From Cloacimonetes bacterium SCGC AAA252-N17 (GTDB lineage Bacteria > Cloacimonadota > Cloacimonadia > JGIOTU-2): a DNA stretch of 8,662 bases. Made by a program: the position numbers and the translations under genes. The stretch lies in the NCBI GenBank assembly GCA_000404785.1, contig ASNI01000087.1, positions 1 through 8,662 of the forward strand. Reading direction: 5' to 3'. Below are positions 6,204 to 8,662 of the stretch, piece by piece (the first letter of the stretch is position 1; each line of letters opens with the position of its first letter). Below the pieces are notes generated by a model that did not search any database, had not been told where the DNA came from, and saw nothing but the letters and a program-made list of their open reading frames with translations.

Positions 6204-6223
6204 ATTCCCGTGAAAACGGGAAT
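6204..6223. repeat. ATTCCCGT/ACGGGAAT hairpin repeat
   Basis: ATTCCCGT (6204-6211) pairs perfectly with ACGGGAAT (6216-6223) around a GAAA loop. The surrounding GTCATTCCCGTGAAAACGGG and AATCCA resemble the REP-like intergenic repeat widespread in many bacterial genomes (TCATTCCCGC...GCGGGAATCCA). No T-run follows, so it is not a clear terminator. Confidence 0.65.
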
Positions 6224-6287
6224 CCAATATTTTAATATTAGTATGCAGGATGGACAGATTTTCGGAGATAGATATTGAATATTTAAA

Positions 6288-6313
6288 ACACAGAGAACGC
6301 AGAGAGCACAGAG
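6288..6313. repeat. CACAGAG-type dispersed repeat, third site
   Basis: ACACAGAGAACGCAGAGAGC followed by ACAGAG: spaced CACAGAG/CGCAGAG units of the same family as at 946-964 and 5961-5987, in the same orientation. Confidence 0.5.
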
Positions 6314-6373
6314 GATAAAGAGAATTTTTCATTTTTTATTTGTAATTTTATTTTCTGAATCAGTGGAAACTTG

Positions 6374-6416
6374 TTCGCCTGCTGGCGAATCAGCATGTTC
6401 AGCGATAATCTGCGTT
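6374..6416 (-). repeat. GATTCGCC repeat with TTCGCC/GGCGAA hairpin
   Basis: TTCGCC (6374-6379) pairs with GGCGAA (6384-6389) around TGCT. On the minus strand the segment reads AACGCAGATTATCGCTGAAC, then GATTCGCC, sharing its words with 3028-3080 in opposite orientation. Confidence 0.4.
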
Positions 6417-6452
6417 CAATTCTCTATTTTTAGCTCTTCGCGGATATTTGTC

Positions 6453-6480
6453 TTGACAAGTTTATGTGCAGTTATTTTTT
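6453..6480 (+). promoter_or_regulatory. Possible promoter of the T9SS cargo gene
   Basis: TTGACA at 6453-6458 stands 64 bases before the ATG. No TATAAT-like hexamer lies at normal spacing. A TATTTTTT at 6473-6480 is loosely like the TAnnTTTG -7 box of Bacteroidota promoters. The 13-base word around it (TGACAAGTTTATG, 6454-6466) recurs with one change at 2994-3006, on the same strand as here but opposite to rnhA. Confidence 0.25.
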
Positions 6481-6512
6481 GATAACGAAGTTAAAAAACT
6501 TCAGTCTTCAAA

Positions 6513-6518
6513 GAGAGG
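6513..6518 (+). promoter_or_regulatory. Ribosome binding site that decides the cargo gene start
   Basis: GAGAGG lies four bases before the ATG at 6523, where a signal peptide begins. It excludes the in-frame GTG at 6466, which would add 19 non-signal residues. Confidence 0.65.
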
Positions 6519-6522
6519 TAAA

Positions 6523-8592
6523 ATGAAAAAAAAGATTTTTATGTTGGTTTTTTCTTTATTGTGTGCGGGAATACTCGATGCTACAATTCTCAATGTGCCG
6601 GGTGATTATACTACAATACAAGCTGGAATCGATGCGGCAAACACTCATGATACAGTCCTTGTTGATACAGGAACTTATGTTGAAAATATTAACTACAATG
6701 GGAAGAATATTACTGTCGCTTCATTATTTTTAACTACTCAGGACACTTCCTATATTTCACAGACTGTAATCGATGGTAACCAAAATGGAAGTGTTGTAAC
6801 CTTTGAAAATGGAGAAGATTCGACAGCTGTATTGTGTGGATTTACAATAACAAATGGTAGTGCTTATGTTGGTGGCGGGATTTACTGCGAAGAATGCTCC
6901 CCAAGTCTAATAAATGTAATAATCACAAGTAATACTGGCGGATTATATTGTATTAATAATTCAAATCCGAATTTAGAGGATGTTACTATTATTAGAAATA
7001 CAGGCAGGGGGATAAGCTGTTTTGATTCAAGTCCAATTTTAGAAAATGTAATAATAAAAGGAAATGCTCCTGGTGGTGGAATTTATTGTAATAATGCTAA
7101 TATGAGTTTAAGCAATGTTACTATTACCGGTAATTTTGCTAATAATTCGGGTGGTGGAATTTTATGTACTGGGAATTCTTCCATTAGTTTTGATCCAGAT
7201 AATCGGTGTAATATATTTTTAAATTATGCAGGTTTTGGGAATGATTTATATGCTTTCGATTGTCCACCTATTAATGTAATTGTGGATACTTTTACAATTT
7301 TAGAACCTGACCAAAATTTTGCATATCCCATTGATAATTTTACCTTTGATATTCTTCATAGTAAAGTAGAGCAGGTTGATAATAACCTGTATGTTAGTCC
7401 TGATGGTTCTGATGATAATAGTGGATTATCTCCCGATGACCCTTTACTTACAATATCCTGGGCATTAATAAAAATTTATGCTGATAGTTTAAATCCCAAT
7501 ATAATACATTTAGCAAATGGAATTTACTCACCTTCTCAAACAGGCGAGAGATTCTCTTTAAATTGCAGAAACTATGTTTCTTTACAGGGAGAAGATGTAT
7601 CTTCTACTATCTTAGATGGTGAAGAGACGAGTCGTATTTTATGTTGTTATAGTGATAATTATTTTTTCATAGATAATATGACTATTAAGAATGGCTTTGT
7701 TAGAGGTGGTGGTGGTATTCTTTGTTGGGATCATTCCAGCCCAAGTATAACTAATGTTAAAATAATAAACAATACTTCTTCTAGTGAAATTGGTGGGAGT
7801 GGTGGTGGTATTTATTGTGGCAAATATTCCAGTCCTGATTTAAAAAACGTTATTATTAGCGGTAATAGTGCTGATGATTTTGGAGGTGGAATTCTCTGTT
7901 ATGATAATTCTAATCCTAATATAGTTAATGTTACTATTAGTGACAATATATCTTTTATTGGTGGTGGGATTTTTTGTCAAAATGCTAGCCCTTGTTTAAT
8001 AAACTGTATTCTCTGGAATGATACTCCGAACGAAATTACCGGCACTATAGCAGCAACTTATTCAGACATTCAGGGTAGTTGGGCTGGAAGCGGCAACATT
8101 AATGCTGATCCATTATTCGCAGATACATTAAATGAGGATTACCATCTCAACCAGGATTCTCCCTGCGTTGATGCAGGTACTCCAGATACAACAGGACTTC
8201 ATTTACCGCCTTGGGATCTGGATGGAAATATTCGTGTTTGGGATGGTAATGGAAATGGGGTTGCTATAATTGATATGGGAGCATATGAATATGGCTCTCC
8301 TTCATACTCGATTCACAAACCTGAAATCCCAGAAGAAAGTATAATATATAATTTCCCAAATCCAACAAAAAATTCAACTACAATTCTATATTCACTTAAT
8401 AAGAATTCTCATGTTAGAATAAGTATTTACAACATTAAAGGACAATTGGTTAATACACTTGTTGAGACGACAAAACCTAAAGGAGAATATTCGGTTTTCT
8501 ATAATACAAAAGAATTGAATTCTGGAGTATATTTTTATAAATTACAAACTGAAGATATGTCAGAAATAAAGAAAATGATTGTGATAAAGTAG
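6523..8592 (+). CDS. Secreted double beta-helix protein with T9SS C-terminal sorting domain
   Basis: A 689-residue extracellular or surface protein. Residues 1-20 (MKKKIFMLVFSLLCAGILDA) are a signal peptide. Residues ~22-250 form a first right-handed beta-helix, opened by TTIQAGIDAANTHDTVLV. Residues ~288-500 form a second, opened by NLYVSPDGSDDNSGLSPDDP, a DUF1565-like entry. Both are built of coils with GGGI-aromatic-Cys and NVxIxGN words. A closing part follows (NADPLFADTLNEDYHL, SPCVDAGTPDTTG, about 526-558). Residues ~608-689 are the Por/T9SS sorting domain: FPNPTKNSTTILYSL, VRISIYNIKGQLV, LNSGVYFYKL, ending KKMIVIK. The product should cross the inner membrane by Sec and the outer membrane by T9SS. 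Ligand and activity are unknown; beta-helices of this type include polysaccharide lyases and adhesins, but no catalytic residues could be assigned. GC falls in the middle of the gene. The stop codon lies in the palindrome of the 95-base repeat. Confidence 0.88.
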   Translation: MKKKIFMLVFSLLCAGILDATILNVPGDYTTIQAGIDAANTHDTVLVDTGTYVENINYNGKNITVASLFLTTQDTSYISQTVIDGNQNGSVVTFENGEDSTAVLCGFTITNGSAYVGGGIYCEECSPSLINVIITSNTGGLYCINNSNPNLEDVTIIRNTGRGISCFDSSPILENVIIKGNAPGGGIYCNNANMSLSNVTITGNFANNSGGGILCTGNSSISFDPDNRCNIFLNYAGFGNDLYAFDCPPINVIVDTFTILEPDQNFAYPIDNFTFDILHSKVEQVDNNLYVSPDGSDDNSGLSPDDPLLTISWALIKIYADSLNPNIIHLANGIYSPSQTGERFSLNCRNYVSLQGEDVSSTILDGEETSRILCCYSDNYFFIDNMTIKNGFVRGGGGILCWDHSSPSITNVKIINNTSSSEIGGSGGGIYCGKYSSPDLKNVIISGNSADDFGGGILCYDNSNPNIVNVTISDNISFIGGGIFCQNASPCLINCILWNDTPNEITGTIAATYSDIQGSWAGSGNINADPLFADTLNEDYHLNQDSPCVDAGTPDTTGLHLPPWDLDGNIRVWDGNGNGVAIIDMGAYEYGSPSYSIHKPEIPEESIIYNFPNPTKNSTTILYSLNKNSHVRISIYNIKGQLVNTLVETTKPKGEYSVFYNTKELNSGVYFYKLQTEDMSEIKKMIVIK

Positions 8593-8662
8593 GGTCACGT
8601 GCCCCTACGTGATCGGCTGATCGAACCGTTGCGAAGGATACCAAAGGTAACCGTTCGCAAGG
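8568..8662 (-). repeat. 95-base inverted repeat, copy B, over the 3' end of the cargo gene
   Basis: Exact reverse complement of 3110-3204. It starts at the last base of codon 682 of the cargo gene, covers the seven codons K683-K689 and the stop, and continues to the last base of the window, so its true end is unseen. As the bases are native coding sequence here, this copy is probably the original arrangement. Confidence 0.95.
8589..8608. repeat. 20-base near-perfect palindrome overlapping the cargo gene stop, copy B
   Basis: GTAGGG-T-CACGTG-C-CCCTAC. The TAG stop (8590-8592) lies in the left arm, so the hairpin would form across the translation stop in the mRNA. No T-run follows, so termination by the intrinsic mechanism is not supported; mRNA 3'-end protection or a DNA-binding site are alternatives. 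Confidence 0.65.

Larger units (their letters stand above)
5785..6522. other. 738-base non-coding, repeat-rich divergent region
   Basis: The spacer lies between the divergent lptF and T9SS cargo genes. From left to right it holds the lptF leader with ribosome binding site and TTGACA; a TTAAGCCAA...CACGAAAAACAC...CACAGAG composite (5892-5988); a 17-base unit repeated twice (6087-6120); an ATTCCCGT hairpin (6204-6223); further CACAGAG units (6288-6313); a GATTCGCC-type hairpin (6374-6389); and the cargo gene leader. Reading frames crossing it translate the repeats, not a protein. Confidence 0.7.

Noticed and set aside
6114..6332. 72-codon minus-strand frame
   Set aside because: Its sequence comes from the CACAGAG units and the ATTCCCGT hairpin repeat; it has no family resemblance.
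6466..6522. GTG start adding 19 residues to the T9SS cargo protein
   Set aside because: It would bury the signal peptide, and the ribosome binding site at 6513-6518 points to the ATG at 6523.
8589..8662. Intrinsic terminator for the T9SS cargo gene
   Set aside because: The stems are strong, but neither hairpin is followed by a run of T, so only a structural repeat is claimed.

Overview
The window looks like chromosomal DNA from a Gram-negative bacterium of the Fibrobacterota-Chlorobiota-Bacteroidota (FCB) group. Candidatus Cloacimonadota or a relative is my best guess, not a demonstrated assignment. The reasons are two LptF/LptG-type permeases (so an outer membrane with lipopolysaccharide), a lipoprotein with a signal-peptidase II type leader, a large secreted beta-helix protein ending in a type IX secretion (Por) C-terminal sorting domain, moderate to low GC, and intergenic repeats of the CACAGAG and GATTCGCC type often seen in such genomes and metagenome bins. 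No rRNA, tRNA, CRISPR array or transposase gene was seen.

Layout. Positions 1-203 hold no supportable gene. 204-863 (+) is a GPP34/GOLPH3-like protein. It converges on a minus-strand cluster, read right to left: rnhA (ribonuclease HI, 2962-2504), a small lipoprotein (2478-1972), a GNAT acetyltransferase whose start overlaps the lipoprotein stop as TAATG (1972-1424), and a small two-helix membrane protein with 11-residue repeats (1339-1013). Upstream lies another minus-strand operon: lptF (5784-4462), lptG (4475-3366, overlapping lptF by 14 bases) and, 5 bases further on, the first ~54 codons of a PHP-domain/endonuclease Q-like gene that is cut off. A 738-base non-coding, repeat-rich divergent region (5785-6522) separates lptF from the plus-strand T9SS cargo gene (6523-8592).

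The most striking structure is a perfect 95-base inverted repeat. One copy (8568-8662) covers the last seven codons and stop of the T9SS cargo gene plus the sequence after it, and runs to the edge of the window. The other (3110-3204) lies in opposite orientation exactly where the PHP gene is broken. The shared block contains a near-perfect 20-base palindrome around CACGTG that swallows the cargo gene's stop codon, and a long imperfect hairpin. The copy at 3110 therefore looks derived: the 3' tail of a T9SS-type gene joined into a housekeeping operon, by transposition-like copying, microhomology-mediated rearrangement, inversion or assembly error.

How the genes fit together. LptF and LptG would form the inner-membrane part of the LPS exporter. 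The beta-helix protein would cross the outer membrane by T9SS, whose machinery is not in the window. RNase HI and the broken PHP gene belong to nucleic-acid maintenance. The lipoprotein, acetyltransferase and small membrane protein share a probable transcript with rnhA but show no obvious functional link to it.
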